From an uncultured Christensenella sp. (GTDB lineage Bacteria > Bacillota > Clostridia > Christensenellales > UBA3700), in assembly GCA_949290515.1 (NCBI GenBank), contig CASERZ010000015.1, forward strand, positions 1 to 43,195: DNA of 43,195 nt, read 5' to 3'. Positions 1-8,071 of this stretch are shown here, in pieces; within the stretch, counting starts at the first letter, position 1; each line of letters opens with the position of its first letter. The translations under genes and the position numbers were made by a program. The notes below the pieces were generated by a model that saw nothing but the letters and a program-made list of their open reading frames with translations, did not search any database and was not told the origin of the DNA.

Positions 1-2
1 TG

Positions 3-710
3 CTGAAAGACAAGATAAAGTGCGGCTATTGCGGCAGATCCGTAATAGGAGATAACGGCACGGCGCATAACGGCGAAAGAAAATACTACTACACTTGCCG
101 AGGGCGCAAGAAGAAGCTGACGGATTGCCGCAAACAGTCCATACGAAAGGACATACTCGAAAAGATCGTGCTGGAATGTGTCGTTGAACAGATACAAAAA
201 GCCAATTCCCTTGACTTTATCGTGAGCGGTATTATGAAAGAACAGGAACGACAAGCACAGGCAAACATCGTCCTCAATCTGCTTTTGAAAGAGCGGCGAA
301 CTACCGAGAACGCGATAAAGAACATCATGACCGCGATAGAAAACGGTGGCACAACGAATACGGTAATGAACCGTTTGCGCGAACTCGAAAACAGACAAAC
401 CGAATTGGAACGGCAGATACTCATTGAAAAGAGTAAGACCGCCGTACCGCTTACCGAAAAACAAATACGAGAGTTTTACAGTCAAGCGTTGGCATTGGAG
501 CCGAAACTGCTTATAAATTATCTCGTAAAGCAGGTTACGCTTTATGACGACAAAATAGAAATACAATTCAACGCCCCGATAAACATAAGTCCCGATGACG
601 AAAGCCGTCGGGGCTTTTCTTTATGCTCCAAAACCGTTAAACTCTCATTCAAAGTGCCGTTCAGAGCAAACCTCGCGAAGTACGAATTTGAGGTGGAAAT
701 TTACCTGTAA
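3..710 (+). CDS. Large serine recombinase, C-terminal part (truncated by window edge)
   Basis: This is the C-terminal 235 residues of a site-specific serine recombinase that catalyses integration and excision of a mobile element. The frame is open from base 3. It shows the recombinase zinc beta ribbon: a CGYC pair, then a YTC and a DC some 30 residues later, with basic residues between. A long, Glu/Lys/Arg-rich region typical of the coiled-coil of this family follows (about residues 55-155). The catalytic resolvase domain lies outside the window. The last 40 residues, beginning SPDDESRRGFSL, are encoded across a terminator-like hairpin at 587-621. The first in-frame GTG (168) is internal and not a real start. 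Confidence 0.85.
   Translation: MKDKIKCGYCGRSVIGDNGTAHNGERKYYYTCRGRKKKLTDCRKQSIRKDILEKIVLECVVEQIQKANSLDFIVSGIMKEQERQAQANIVLNLLLKERRTTENAIKNIMTAIENGGTTNTVMNRLRELENRQTELERQILIEKSKTAVPLTEKQIREFYSQALALEPKLLINYLVKQVTLYDDKIEIQFNAPINISPDDESRRGFSLCSKTVKLSFKVPFRANLAKYEFEVEIYL
587..621 (+). terminator. Terminator-like hairpin inside the recombinase reading frame
   Basis: An 11-base stem pairs 587-597 with 606-616 (AAGTCCCGATG with CGTCGGGGCTT, with G-U pairs), followed by TTCTTT. It lies about 90 bases before the stop codon and is translated as part of the recombinase C-terminus. It may be an old intrinsic terminator read through by the frame, or it may attenuate the full-length transcript. Confidence 0.45.
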
Positions 711-950
711 AGATAGAAATTAACGGCTATTTATTCCACGCTCCGCTTGACACGAGCCTCTGCGGCGTACGGTATCAAGGCAATTTGTTTGCCATAGGCG
801 AACAGCCTACCGCACGCCTTCCTCATGTCAAGCGGCTTTCGCGGCATAAATCGCCGTTCCCATGACTGCAAGGGGAAACACGCGACACATCGCTCACCAC
901 GCCTATGACGGCTCCAAAACGGCTCAAAATCGCGCCTTAAAACACAACGG

Positions 951-1003
951 CAAAAAGAAAAAACCTAAAACTACTTGCACTTAAAGTGGTTCGTTTTAGG
1001 TTT
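951..1003 (-). terminator. Intrinsic terminator of ssrA
   Basis: On the minus strand an 11-base stem (GTTTTAGGTTT at 993-1003 against AAACCTAAAAC at 961-971, plus strand) is followed by a run of T interrupted by one C (complement of 952-960). It begins 5 bases after the tmRNA CCA end, so it terminates ssrA. It also marks the edge of native sequence against the element on its left. Confidence 0.85.
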
Positions 1004-1007
1004 CGTG

Positions 1008-1352
1008 TGGTGGAGCTGAGGGGAGTCGAACCCCTGTCTGAAAAAGTTCATAAGACACTTTCTACACGTTTATCGGACATATATTTGTCCCTTATACTCT
1101 CTATCCGCGGAGGGTAGTTTGGCGAGCCTTTGAGAGGCGTCGGACGTTAAAGGCGTGAGCGCCCGACCCTGGTCCACTAACTGATGCCGATGACTAAGCC
1201 GTGGAGTCTTAGGTCGACAGGCTTGCTGTTAGGCAGCGAAAGCCAATTGTTTGTTGTTATTTGCGTTTAATTTTAAGTTTCCGTTTTTACGAAGCCGAGC
1301 CTTCGACGTGCTTATACCTTACTCTCTTCCCCATCGAATCCGGGACAGCCCC
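1008..1352 (-). ncRNA. ssrA: tmRNA (transfer-messenger RNA)
   Basis: tmRNA rescues stalled ribosomes and tags the nascent chain for proteolysis. The 5' end GGGGCTG followed by GGATTCGATGGGG (from 1352 downward) and the 3' end GTTCGACTCCCCTCAGCTCCACCA-like T-arm and acceptor (to 1008) pair as the tRNA-like domain; the CCA is encoded. The tag reading frame is at 1264-1229 on the minus strand: resume codon GCA, then codons giving ANNNKQLAFAA and TAA. The tag ends in the usual hydrophobic AFAA degron. At 345 nt it has the usual one-piece length. A plus-strand ORF at 1251-1571 overlaps it and is spurious. The mature 5' end lies about 84 nt after the predicted transcription start, so RNase P trimming is expected. 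Confidence 0.95.
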
Positions 1353-1442
1353 GTACTTGAGATAATCCTAAGGCACGAAGCGTACTGGGAGATACCGTCG
1401 CGCGCTAACAACCACAGAATACGCGTTTCGGTCGGTGTAATT

Positions 1443-1471
1443 ATTATATTGATTGCAAAAGGTTTTGTCAA
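1443..1471 (-). promoter_or_regulatory. Consensus sigma-A promoter of ssrA
   Basis: On the minus strand TTGACA (complement of 1466-1471), a 17-base spacer and TATAAT (complement of 1443-1448) match the consensus at every position. The predicted start is near 1436, upstream of the mature tmRNA end at 1352. Confidence 0.85.
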
Positions 1472-1607
1472 GATTAATAATATGCAATTATTGCCAAAAA
1501 GGTGCAGAAGATACAAAAATAGAATATTTTTGAAGAAAAGCGATTGTATAGAAATGGTAAATTGTGGATAAAGATTTGATTAGAAAAGCGCACAAGCAAA
1601 AAAAGTG

Positions 1608-1616
1608 TGCTATAAT
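1608..1616 (+). promoter_or_regulatory. Extended -10 promoter of the flavodoxin gene
   Basis: TGCTATAAT is an extended -10 box. There is no good -35 at 17 bases, which extended -10 promoters tolerate. The start would be near 1623, followed by AAAGGAGG at 1631-1638. In the same gap, 1563-1571 (TGTGGATAA) is an isolated match to a DnaA box. Confidence 0.65.
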
Positions 1617-1642
1617 TGTGAACGAAAGGAAAAGGAGGCTTT

Positions 1643-2158
1643 ATGGCTACACTGATAGCTTATTTTTCTAGAGCCGGATACAATTACGTAAACGGCAATA
1701 TTATCCCGCTTAAAGAAGGCAACACAAAGATTGCCGCCGAAAAACTGCATTCAATCGTTGGCGGGGATATGTTTGAGATAGCGCAGACACAAGACTATTC
1801 GGACGATTACCGCGAGTGCGTAGCCCAAGCTAAAAAAGACTATCTCGAAGGAGTACGTCCTGAGCTAAAAGCCTACCCCGAGAATATAGAAAAGTACGAC
1901 AGGATATATCTGGGATATCCCAACTATTGCGGAACAATGCCTGTAGCCGTATTTGCATTTTTGGAAAAGTACGGATTTACGGGCAAAACGATACTTCCCT
2001 TCTGTACAAACGAAGGAAGCGGAATGGGCAAGAGCGAAAGGGATATAAGGAACACCTGCCCCGACGCCATACTCAAAGAAGGACTTCCTTTGCACGGTGC
2101 GGACGTACAGAATTGCGACTCTCAACTCAAAGAGTGGGTAGAGAGGACGAAAGATTAA
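1643..2158 (+). CDS. Flavodoxin family protein
   Basis: This 171-residue protein is a single flavodoxin-fold domain that should bind FMN and act as a cytosolic electron carrier or small quinone/NAD(P)H-type reductase. It begins with beta-1 and the phosphate-binding loop (TLIAYFSRAGYN, residues 3-14), has the central IYLGYPNYCGTMP loop near residue 90 that contacts the flavin, and FCTNEGSGMG near residue 120. This pattern resembles the flavodoxin_4 group. The ATG is set by an AAAGGAGG ribosome site 5 bases upstream. The gene is monocistronic: own promoter before it and a strong terminator after it. The electron partner cannot be told from the neighbours. Confidence 0.88.
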   Translation: MATLIAYFSRAGYNYVNGNIIPLKEGNTKIAAEKLHSIVGGDMFEIAQTQDYSDDYRECVAQAKKDYLEGVRPELKAYPENIEKYDRIYLGYPNYCGTMPVAVFAFLEKYGFTGKTILPFCTNEGSGMGKSERDIRNTCPDAILKEGLPLHGADVQNCDSQLKEWVERTKD

Positions 2159-2207
2159 CCAAGCCCCTTATTGTCATTCTCCCCTTAATATGACAATCAA
2201 CTAAAAG

Positions 2208-2236
2208 GAATACGGCGCAAGCCGTATTCTTTTTTT
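2208..2236 (+). terminator. Intrinsic terminator after the flavodoxin gene
   Basis: A 9-base perfect stem GAATACGGC (2208-2216), GCAA loop and GCCGTATTC (2221-2229) is followed by seven T. Four T follow on the other strand, so it may also end minus-strand transcription from the converging gene that stops at 2251. Confidence 0.93.
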
Positions 2237-2250
2237 GTTTTGGTGAATTA

Positions 2251-4356
2251 TCAATCCTTGTCAACAATTTCCTTTTTGTTTGATTTCGCACTGTAGACAA
2301 AATCCGTTATATCTATATCATATTTATCTAACAACGCTTTTATTATATGCATTATATGTGCAGCAGAATATCCTACGTCCTCGTATATATCAGAGCCTTT
2401 TATTTTTAAATCGCCGTTTACCTTGTCTTTATCATACGAGAAAATAATACTTTGCGACCAACTGAGAATTCTTTCGTTGTTCTTTGCCATTGTTTCGATG
2501 ATACTGCTATCACGCGAATAAAGCCTTTCTATTAAAGCTCTTTGCATTTCCGCGAACGTACTGACATTGACGCGTTCGCCCTGAAGCACAAAGTAATTTG
2601 GCGTCTTAAACGTTGCATTCTCAGGCCACTCGCAAGTATATTCGGCATATCTGGGGTCAGTAAATTTAACCGCTACGGCAGGCTGTTCAATAGAAAAGAT
2701 TTTTTGTATTTCTAAAACAAGTTTATCTGCTCTATGCTCAATTGCTTGCGCGTTCCAACTTTCGCAGTTTTTCACGTCTTCATACAAAACAACCACTTTT
2801 GTCTTTGCATCTGCAAGCAGTTCCTTCTTCTCTTCAAAAGGTTTATCTCCAAGCTCACTGTTATATGCAGTCAAAGTCAAATTTCCTAAAGTATGGAGAT
2901 ATTTATCCTTGACTTCCTGCCAGTTTTCTCCGAGCATATTTTGCCAAGCCGAGGAAACGTTTTGATTTTGAGGAATAATATGTTCTATAGTCAGATTGCC
3001 CGTATAAATTCTTTCTTTGCCTTGATTTTCAATGGCACTCAGCAAATATTTGCACAATGCGTTTTTTCTGTAAAGATTATTGTATTTCAAAGCATAAGCA
3101 AAATCTTTTTCGCTCACAAGCACATCTTTGGAAGTCAATTGCTGGAAAAACGATACAATGGCATCGTAATAATGATTTTTATTATCTTTTCTGATAAAAA
3201 CTCTGTTATAAAGAGTTTTGTATAGACCTCTCAACGAGTTTGAAGCAACCTCGCATACTATTCTACGAATGCTGTAATTCAGAAGAAATCTCAAAACTTT
3301 TTCCAACTCTGATTGATTTATTATATTATTTTCGTAATCGTCGAAAACTCTGTATAAAAATAGATATACGGTAGTTTGGTTTAGTTTGTACAATCCTGCA
3401 AGGCTTTCGTTTACCTGCTGACTGTATTTACTGTTTCCGCAAGTAAAAGTATGATAAAACTCAGAATAATGCAGAATTTCCTTAAGAATGGATTCGTTTG
3501 TATACCCTCCGTTTTCAAACACGTTTTTGAATACTTCATATGCTTCGTCTTCTTTAGGAAATCCGTCTACTTTTATATTGAGAAAATCCAGGAAAAACGA
3601 TGTCATCCTGTCATAACCTACCAATGTTTCTGTCTTTAACCAATATTCCTCATACAAACGCTCTTGGTCAATATCTGTCATAAGAACAAAATTTCTTATC
3701 TTATCAGCCAGACTGAGAGGAACACCCGTTGAATTAATTCTTTCAAAAATTTCCTGCGCATTATCTTCTTCATCAAGTCGGATTGTAGCACAAGTAAGAT
3801 GTTCCAGCCCATCATAAATATTGCTTACGCCGATATTCTCATCTTCCGTCATTACTTGTTTTATCAACTCGCAAAACAACGTGTAATTTCTATAAATACC
3901 GCTGCTTTTATCCATCATTTCAAGCTGATTGTTCATAAGCAACATAAGCTGATTATTATCACTCTTGACAGGTTTGAGTTTTAATTTGCTAGCTTCGTCT
4001 ATTCCGTATTGATTAAATTTATCTACATTATAAACAGCAGTCAGCAACTCATCCTTTTCTTTATCCGTTTCGGCTACGTCAATCAATGCCTTAATAAGAA
4101 TATATATGGTGGTAAGCCTTTGTTGACCGTCTATTATGATATAATGCTCTATTTTGTTTTCTGTTTTCAGCGGAGCGAAAACAACAGACCCTGTAAAGTG
4201 GTATCTGTCTTTTTTATGTGCCAATAGAATATCATCAAACAATTTTTTGCATTGTTCTTTTGACCATTCGTAATTTCTCTGATAAACGGGAATAGTATAT
4301 TGTTTTTTATTGGGTTCGATAAAATCGTTTATTATTCCGCCCTTGTCGATTCTCAT
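2251..4356 (-). CDS. DUF262/DUF1524 protein, one-chain GmrSD-like nuclease
   Basis: This 701-residue protein combines two domains known from type IV (modification-dependent) restriction enzymes such as GmrSD and from BrxU. The N-terminal DUF262 part has IPVYQRNYEW (22-31), IIDGQQRLTT (about 74-83; the DGQQR nucleotide-hydrolysis motif) and an ERINSTGVPLSLADKIRN stretch near 210. The DUF1524 part has the HNH-like EHIIPQ and NLTLTAYNSELGDKPFEEKK pattern around 460-510. About 150 residues follow that I do not recognise and that may bind modified DNA. It has its own promoter and no visible methylase or partner gene, consistent with a self-sufficient defence enzyme. GAGG precedes the ATG by about 8 bases. 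An anti-phage role is inferred from the family. Confidence 0.9.
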   Translation of the reverse strand: MRIDKGGIINDFIEPNKKQYTIPVYQRNYEWSKEQCKKLFDDILLAHKKDRYHFTGSVVFAPLKTENKIEHYIIIDGQQRLTTIYILIKALIDVAETDKEKDELLTAVYNVDKFNQYGIDEASKLKLKPVKSDNNQLMLLMNNQLEMMDKSSGIYRNYTLFCELIKQVMTEDENIGVSNIYDGLEHLTCATIRLDEEDNAQEIFERINSTGVPLSLADKIRNFVLMTDIDQERLYEEYWLKTETLVGYDRMTSFFLDFLNIKVDGFPKEDEAYEVFKNVFENGGYTNESILKEILHYSEFYHTFTCGNSKYSQQVNESLAGLYKLNQTTVYLFLYRVFDDYENNIINQSELEKVLRFLLNYSIRRIVCEVASNSLRGLYKTLYNRVFIRKDNKNHYYDAIVSFFQQLTSKDVLVSEKDFAYALKYNNLYRKNALCKYLLSAIENQGKERIYTGNLTIEHIIPQNQNVSSAWQNMLGENWQEVKDKYLHTLGNLTLTAYNSELGDKPFEEKKELLADAKTKVVVLYEDVKNCESWNAQAIEHRADKLVLEIQKIFSIEQPAVAVKFTDPRYAEYTCEWPENATFKTPNYFVLQGERVNVSTFAEMQRALIERLYSRDSSIIETMAKNNERILSWSQSIIFSYDKDKVNGDLKIKGSDIYEDVGYSAAHIMHIIKALLDKYDIDITDFVYSAKSNKKEIVDKD

Positions 4357-4412
4357 TTCTAAACCTCTTTCTATATTAAATTTGCTATATAAAAACTTAT
4401 TTGATACTATTA

Positions 4413-4441
4413 ATTATAACTCAATAATATACCGAAGTCAA
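4413..4441 (-). promoter_or_regulatory. Promoter of the DUF262/DUF1524 gene
   Basis: Minus-strand TTGACT (complement of 4436-4441), 17-base spacer, TATAAT (complement of 4413-4418). The leader to the ATG at 4356 is about 50 nt. Confidence 0.75.
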
Positions 4442-4483
4442 CGCTACAAAAACTGTACAATCATTTTTATGAGGTGAATTGTG

Positions 4484-5893
4484 TCAGCCTCTGGAGACAA
4501 TCGCTTCGTCTATGGCTTTGATAAGCGACAATTCTGGGTCAGAGGAATCGCAGGCAAAGTGCCATATCATAACTCCTCCCACTCCGCTGTCAACAGCATA
4601 ACAAGTCTTGTCTTTTACAAGCTGAATACCGTTGTAGTAGTTGGAAAGAGGGGGATATTCCTTGCCGTCAAGGTCAGTATAAGGTTGGGTATAAGAATTT
4701 TCCCACGGAGAAATCTTTTCCGCCACATTCTTATAACTACCCCAGAAAGTTGCTCCGTCAACGGGACGTGAATAAAAAGGTATTCCCAAATTTATCTTGG
4801 ACATATCAACACCTTTTGAGCGGAACTTTTCGAGAATTTCGTAACAAGACTTGTAGAATGTAGAATGATTACCTCTTTCGTCAAAAGAGTCGTAAGCCAT
4901 TACCTCTATTTGGTCAAGGACTTTTAAATCGTTTTTAGTAAACATAGTTACGCCCAACTGCCAATCGGAAATTGCAGCCGTCAACAGTTTGCCCTCGGGT
5001 AAAGCCTCGTCGAGGTCCTTGAGGAATGACTTGTAAACGATGTATGACTTTAATTTGTGAGGATACTCGTAGTCAAAAGTAATTCCGTCGAGTGAAAATT
5101 CCTCAATTATCTTAAGAATGTTTGATATCAGCTTGTCTTTGTTGTCGCCCATTGCCGCGGTATGTCGCTGTTCGACATCCATTCCGTCTTGATAAAAATC
5201 CTTATTGCCCAGAATGGTAGCCACAATCTTTGCCTCGGGATTGTATTTGCGCACAAGTTGCAAGGCATAATTCAAAGCTTTTTTCCCGTCAATTGCCTGC
5301 CCGTCTTTTTTGTAATCCTGAAATACGATATTGCCGTCCTTGTCGAGATAGAGAGTGCCGAACACGTTAAACTGTGTTACGAGAGCCAGATTTTGAGCGT
5401 ATTCCTCTCCGAGATACAATGCGCTGTCAACAGTCAGGTATGACATTATTCTGAAGTTGTCGTCCTTATCCGTAGACTTTATGTCATATGCTTCCAAAGC
5501 GTCGATTTTCCATTCGCCGTCACATTGCAATACCTCTATACGCACAGACGAAAGCGTTTTTTCGTCGAATGAACAATATCTGTAACCGTCTATAAAATCG
5601 TTGCCGTAAAAAGCCGTATCGGAATCGTCGGCATAAAGACGGAAGGAAGTAACGCTACCGCTTTTTTCCTTAAGTACAAGAGTGTTAAGCGTTACGTTTT
5701 TGCCAAAATCAAACACAACGCTGTCACCCTGTCCGCCTGAAGCTTTGTCAAAACTGCCGCCCTTTGCAAGGTTTGTAAAATTGTCTTTGATTGCGTCGGG
5801 CGTAGAATCCGAACAACCGGCAAGCGTAAACAAAGCCACGCAAAGCATTACTGCAATCAAAGTGCATCCAATAATAATTTTATTCAGTTTCAT
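4484..5893 (-). CDS. GH18 family glycoside hydrolase, lipoprotein
   Basis: This is an exported, lipid-anchored glycosidase of family 18 (chitinase/endo-N-acetylglucosaminidase type). The signal peptide ends in the lipobox LAGC (about residues 24-27). A discoidin-like region with alternating beta-strands follows (about 40-140), then a TIM-barrel. The GH18 signature LDGITFDYEYP carries the catalytic Glu, and EVMAYDSFDERGNH and GGVMIWHFACD match late barrel strands. The ATG at 5893 was chosen because a promoter -10 box (5913-5918) lies inside the longer frame starting at 5941, and GAGG sits at the right distance. Closest by architecture are spore-cortex/YdhD-like or chitinase-like GH18 enzymes; substrate is unknown. 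It is transcribed alone. Confidence 0.88.
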   Translation of the reverse strand: MKLNKIIIGCTLIAVMLCVALFTLAGCSDSTPDAIKDNFTNLAKGGSFDKASGGQGDSVVFDFGKNVTLNTLVLKEKSGSVTSFRLYADDSDTAFYGNDFIDGYRYCSFDEKTLSSVRIEVLQCDGEWKIDALEAYDIKSTDKDDNFRIMSYLTVDSALYLGEEYAQNLALVTQFNVFGTLYLDKDGNIVFQDYKKDGQAIDGKKALNYALQLVRKYNPEAKIVATILGNKDFYQDGMDVEQRHTAAMGDNKDKLISNILKIIEEFSLDGITFDYEYPHKLKSYIVYKSFLKDLDEALPEGKLLTAAISDWQLGVTMFTKNDLKVLDQIEVMAYDSFDERGNHSTFYKSCYEILEKFRSKGVDMSKINLGIPFYSRPVDGATFWGSYKNVAEKISPWENSYTQPYTDLDGKEYPPLSNYYNGIQLVKDKTCYAVDSGVGGVMIWHFACDSSDPELSLIKAIDEAIVSRG

Positions 5894-5912
5894 ATCTTTT
5901 CCCTCTTGTGAC

Positions 5913-5941
5913 ATTATACCATTTGTTTTGTCTGTATTCAA
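5913..5941 (-). promoter_or_regulatory. Promoter of the GH18 gene
   Basis: Minus-strand TTGAAT (complement of 5936-5941), 17-base spacer and TGGTATAAT (extended -10, complement of 5913-5921). The start falls near 5906, giving a leader of about 13 nt. This rules out the upstream in-frame ATG at 5941. Confidence 0.75.
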
Positions 5942-6015
5942 TAACTCAGCTACCTTTTTCGCAAGTCTTTGAGCTGATTTCGATTTTACAGTTTAAAATA
6001 AATCGCTGAACTAAT

Positions 6016-6043
6016 AAAGACTCCCGCGTTATCGGGAGTCTTT
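6016..6043 (-). terminator. Terminator of the symporter gene
   Basis: An 11-base perfect stem AAAGACTCCCG / CGGGAGTCTTT with a 6-base loop. On the minus strand the stem ends in TTT followed by ATTAG. It lies about 130 bases after the symporter stop codon and before the GH18 promoter. Confidence 0.75.
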
Positions 6044-6176
6044 GACTTATGCCGCTACCGTTTGTATTATTTTTCTCTAAAAAAATTACGTTGTCTTCGT
6101 CTGAGTAAACGTATTATTCAGATAAGAGTATAATTTAAAGTTAAAAATGCCGCTCTTGCTTGTTTTCGTCTTTGGA

Positions 6177-7706
6177 TTAACTCTCGGTATCTTGACTTTG
6201 TTCGTCAGAATTGTTATTTTGCGCGTCATCCATATCTTCACACAACGCAGCACCGATTTCGCCTTCTTCGCCGCCTTCGGCTATGTATTCCGCAGTATTT
6301 GAAGCGTTAGCCTCGGGATAAGCGGACAGCATAGGCATAATTTTTTTGCCTTTCTTTCTCTCGAAATAGTTGCGCGTAATCCGAGTTACCACACCGCCCA
6401 GAACAAACAGCGCTATAAGGTTGGGAATCGCCATAAGACCGTTGAAAAGGTCGGCTAAATCCCACACTAAAGTTACGCCGGATATTGCCCCGACAACTAT
6501 AAGAGCGACGTAAATGATTTTGTAAATTATAGCATACTTACCGCCGAATATGTATTCAAAACTCTTCTCGCCGTAATATGCCCACGAAAGTATAGTCGTA
6601 AACGCAAACAAAGGCAGGATTATGCAAAATACTACGTTTCCGAAAGTACCGAAACTCTCTGTAAAAGCTATCTGAGTAAGATTTGCCCCGCCGTCTATAA
6701 CCGTGTTTAAGTCATAAACTCCTGACGTAATGAGTACAAGCGCAGTCAGAGTACATATGATTATGGTATCGAGAAAGACTCCGAAAATGCCCCACAATCC
6801 CTGTCTTACCGGCTCACGGGTATCAGACGCGCTGTGTGCAATAACCGAGCTTCCCAATCCCGCTTCGTTGGAAAAAATACCGCGTGCAAGACCGTATCTC
6901 ATAGCGCGCATAAAAGCATATCCCAAAACGCCGCCGCCTACGGCTTTGATACTGAACGCATTGGAAAAAATCATACCTAAAGCCGCGGGAATTTGTTTGA
7001 CGTTGATAAATATTATCACAAGTGCCATTACGATAAAAGACAGACACATAAAAGGCACTATCATAGACGCTATCTTGCCTATTCTCTTGACGCCGCCGAT
7101 AATAATCAAAGCGATAAGCACCGCTACGATTAATCCCGTAGCCCACGCAGGCATCGAAAAACCGCCGTCGAGAGTAGTAGCTATGGTGTTGACCTGCACC
7201 ATATTCATACCGAAAGACGCGAGCATACAGAATATCGCAAAGAGTACCGCAAGCCACTTAAGCCCCAGCCCCTCTTCTATGTAGTACATAGGACCGCCGA
7301 CGTAATGTCCGTCCTTGTTTTCCCTGCGATAGTAAATGCCGAGTACGTTTTCGGCGTAGTTGGTAAACATACCCACGAATGCCGACGTCCACATCCAGAA
7401 AATAGCGCCGGGACCTCCCGCAACAAGCGCGGTTGCAACTCCGACGATATTGCCCGTACCCACGGTGCCCGCAATCGCCGTAGAAAAGGCTTCGAATTGA
7501 GAAAGGCTTTTCCCCTTACCCTTAAGAGCCTGTTTTTTGCCTAGCGCGCCTATGGTGTTTTTAACGGCGTAGGGAAACTTCGTAACCTGCATAAACCTGT
7601 TGCGCACGGTAAGATATATGCCCACTCCGAGAATAAGCACTACCATAGGGATACCCCAAAGAATATTGTCGTTGATAAATCCGATTATCTTTGATAAAGT
7701 CTGCAC
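6177..7706 (-). CDS. Sodium:alanine/glycine symporter (AGCS family)
   Basis: This 509-residue inner-membrane protein imports a small amino acid (alanine or glycine in characterised relatives) with sodium. The AGCS hallmark QFEAFSTAIAGTVGTGNIVGVATAL, where GTGNI lines the substrate and ion site, is at about residues 70-94, followed by GGPGAIFWMW and VGGPMYYIEEGL. About 10-11 hydrophobic segments are visible; the last 50 residues are an acidic, hydrophilic cytoplasmic tail. The start is GTG (complement of 7704-7706), with GAGG about 8 bases upstream and a promoter immediately before it. It is monocistronic. AlsT/DagA-type is the best family name; the exact amino acid is not determinable. Confidence 0.93.
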   Translation of the reverse strand: MQTLSKIIGFINDNILWGIPMVVLILGVGIYLTVRNRFMQVTKFPYAVKNTIGALGKKQALKGKGKSLSQFEAFSTAIAGTVGTGNIVGVATALVAGGPGAIFWMWTSAFVGMFTNYAENVLGIYYRRENKDGHYVGGPMYYIEEGLGLKWLAVLFAIFCMLASFGMNMVQVNTIATTLDGGFSMPAWATGLIVAVLIALIIIGGVKRIGKIASMIVPFMCLSFIVMALVIIFINVKQIPAALGMIFSNAFSIKAVGGGVLGYAFMRAMRYGLARGIFSNEAGLGSSVIAHSASDTREPVRQGLWGIFGVFLDTIIICTLTALVLITSGVYDLNTVIDGGANLTQIAFTESFGTFGNVVFCIILPLFAFTTILSWAYYGEKSFEYIFGGKYAIIYKIIYVALIVVGAISGVTLVWDLADLFNGLMAIPNLIALFVLGGVVTRITRNYFERKKGKKIMPMLSAYPEANASNTAEYIAEGGEEGEIGAALCEDMDDAQNNNSDEQSQDTES

Positions 7707-7741
7707 CTGATACCTCGCGCACGGCTGATAAAAGTATTACG

Positions 7742-7770
7742 ATTATATCATAAGGCGGATAATATGACAA
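7742..7770 (-). promoter_or_regulatory. Promoter of the symporter gene
   Basis: Minus-strand TTGTCA (complement of 7765-7770), 17-base spacer, TGATATAAT (extended -10; TATAAT complement of 7742-7747). The leader is about 28 nt. In the rest of this divergent gap (7771-8004) I see only an AT-rich stretch with an inverted repeat, GGATATA (7832-7838) and TATATCC (7861-7867), which could be an operator. Confidence 0.75.
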
Positions 7771-8004
7771 ACGTATTGCCTAATAATTGTCAATCTTTGA
7801 GCAAACAAAGGCAGTTTTTCCCTTAAAATTTGGATATATCAAAAAATTTTTTTACTTTTTTATATCCGTTTTGTATATAACGTTTTGTAGGATTTTTTAA
7901 ACGTAATGAATAAAATAAGCAATTTTTATCCATATGGCTCGACTGAAATGTCCATAAAAATTTTAAGTTATTTTTAATTTTGCTCATTTTTTTATGTAAA
8001 GTTC

Positions 8005-8033
8005 TTGTAATTGCGCTTTAACAATGCTATAAT
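8005..8033 (+). promoter_or_regulatory. Promoter of the small lipoprotein gene
   Basis: TTGTAA (8005-8010), 17-base spacer, TGCTATAAT (TATAAT at 8028-8033, extended -10). The ribosome site AGGAGG follows at 8061-8066. Confidence 0.75.
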
Positions 8034-8071
8034 ATAGACAATAAAAATTCACAAAACATCAGGAGGTTTTT

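Larger units (their letters stand above)
1..950. mobile_element. Right end of an integrative element next to ssrA
   Basis: The segment contains the 3' part of a large serine recombinase gene (to 710) and then about 240 bases without a convincing gene, ending just before the ssrA terminator at 951. In ICEs of the Tn1549 kind the serine recombinase is the last gene before one end, so this is read as the right end of an element extending beyond the left edge of the window. The 711-950 tail could encode a 38-residue peptide on the minus strand (stop at 731-733, ATG at 845-847), but nothing supports its expression. The exact end of the element cannot be placed, because no target duplication or att core can be recognised from one end. 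Confidence 0.6.

Noticed and set aside
1251..1571. 106-codon plus-strand frame
   Set aside because: It overlaps the tmRNA gene and its promoter and has no ribosome site.
1563..1571. Isolated perfect DnaA box TGTGGATAA
   Set aside because: A single box is expected by chance at this rate; there is no AT-rich tract or second box, unlike 28765-28883.
4484..5941. GH18 start at 5941
   Set aside because: The extended frame contains the promoter -10 box (5913-5918) and a charged leader in front of the signal peptide; 5893 has a ribosome site and a clean signal peptide.
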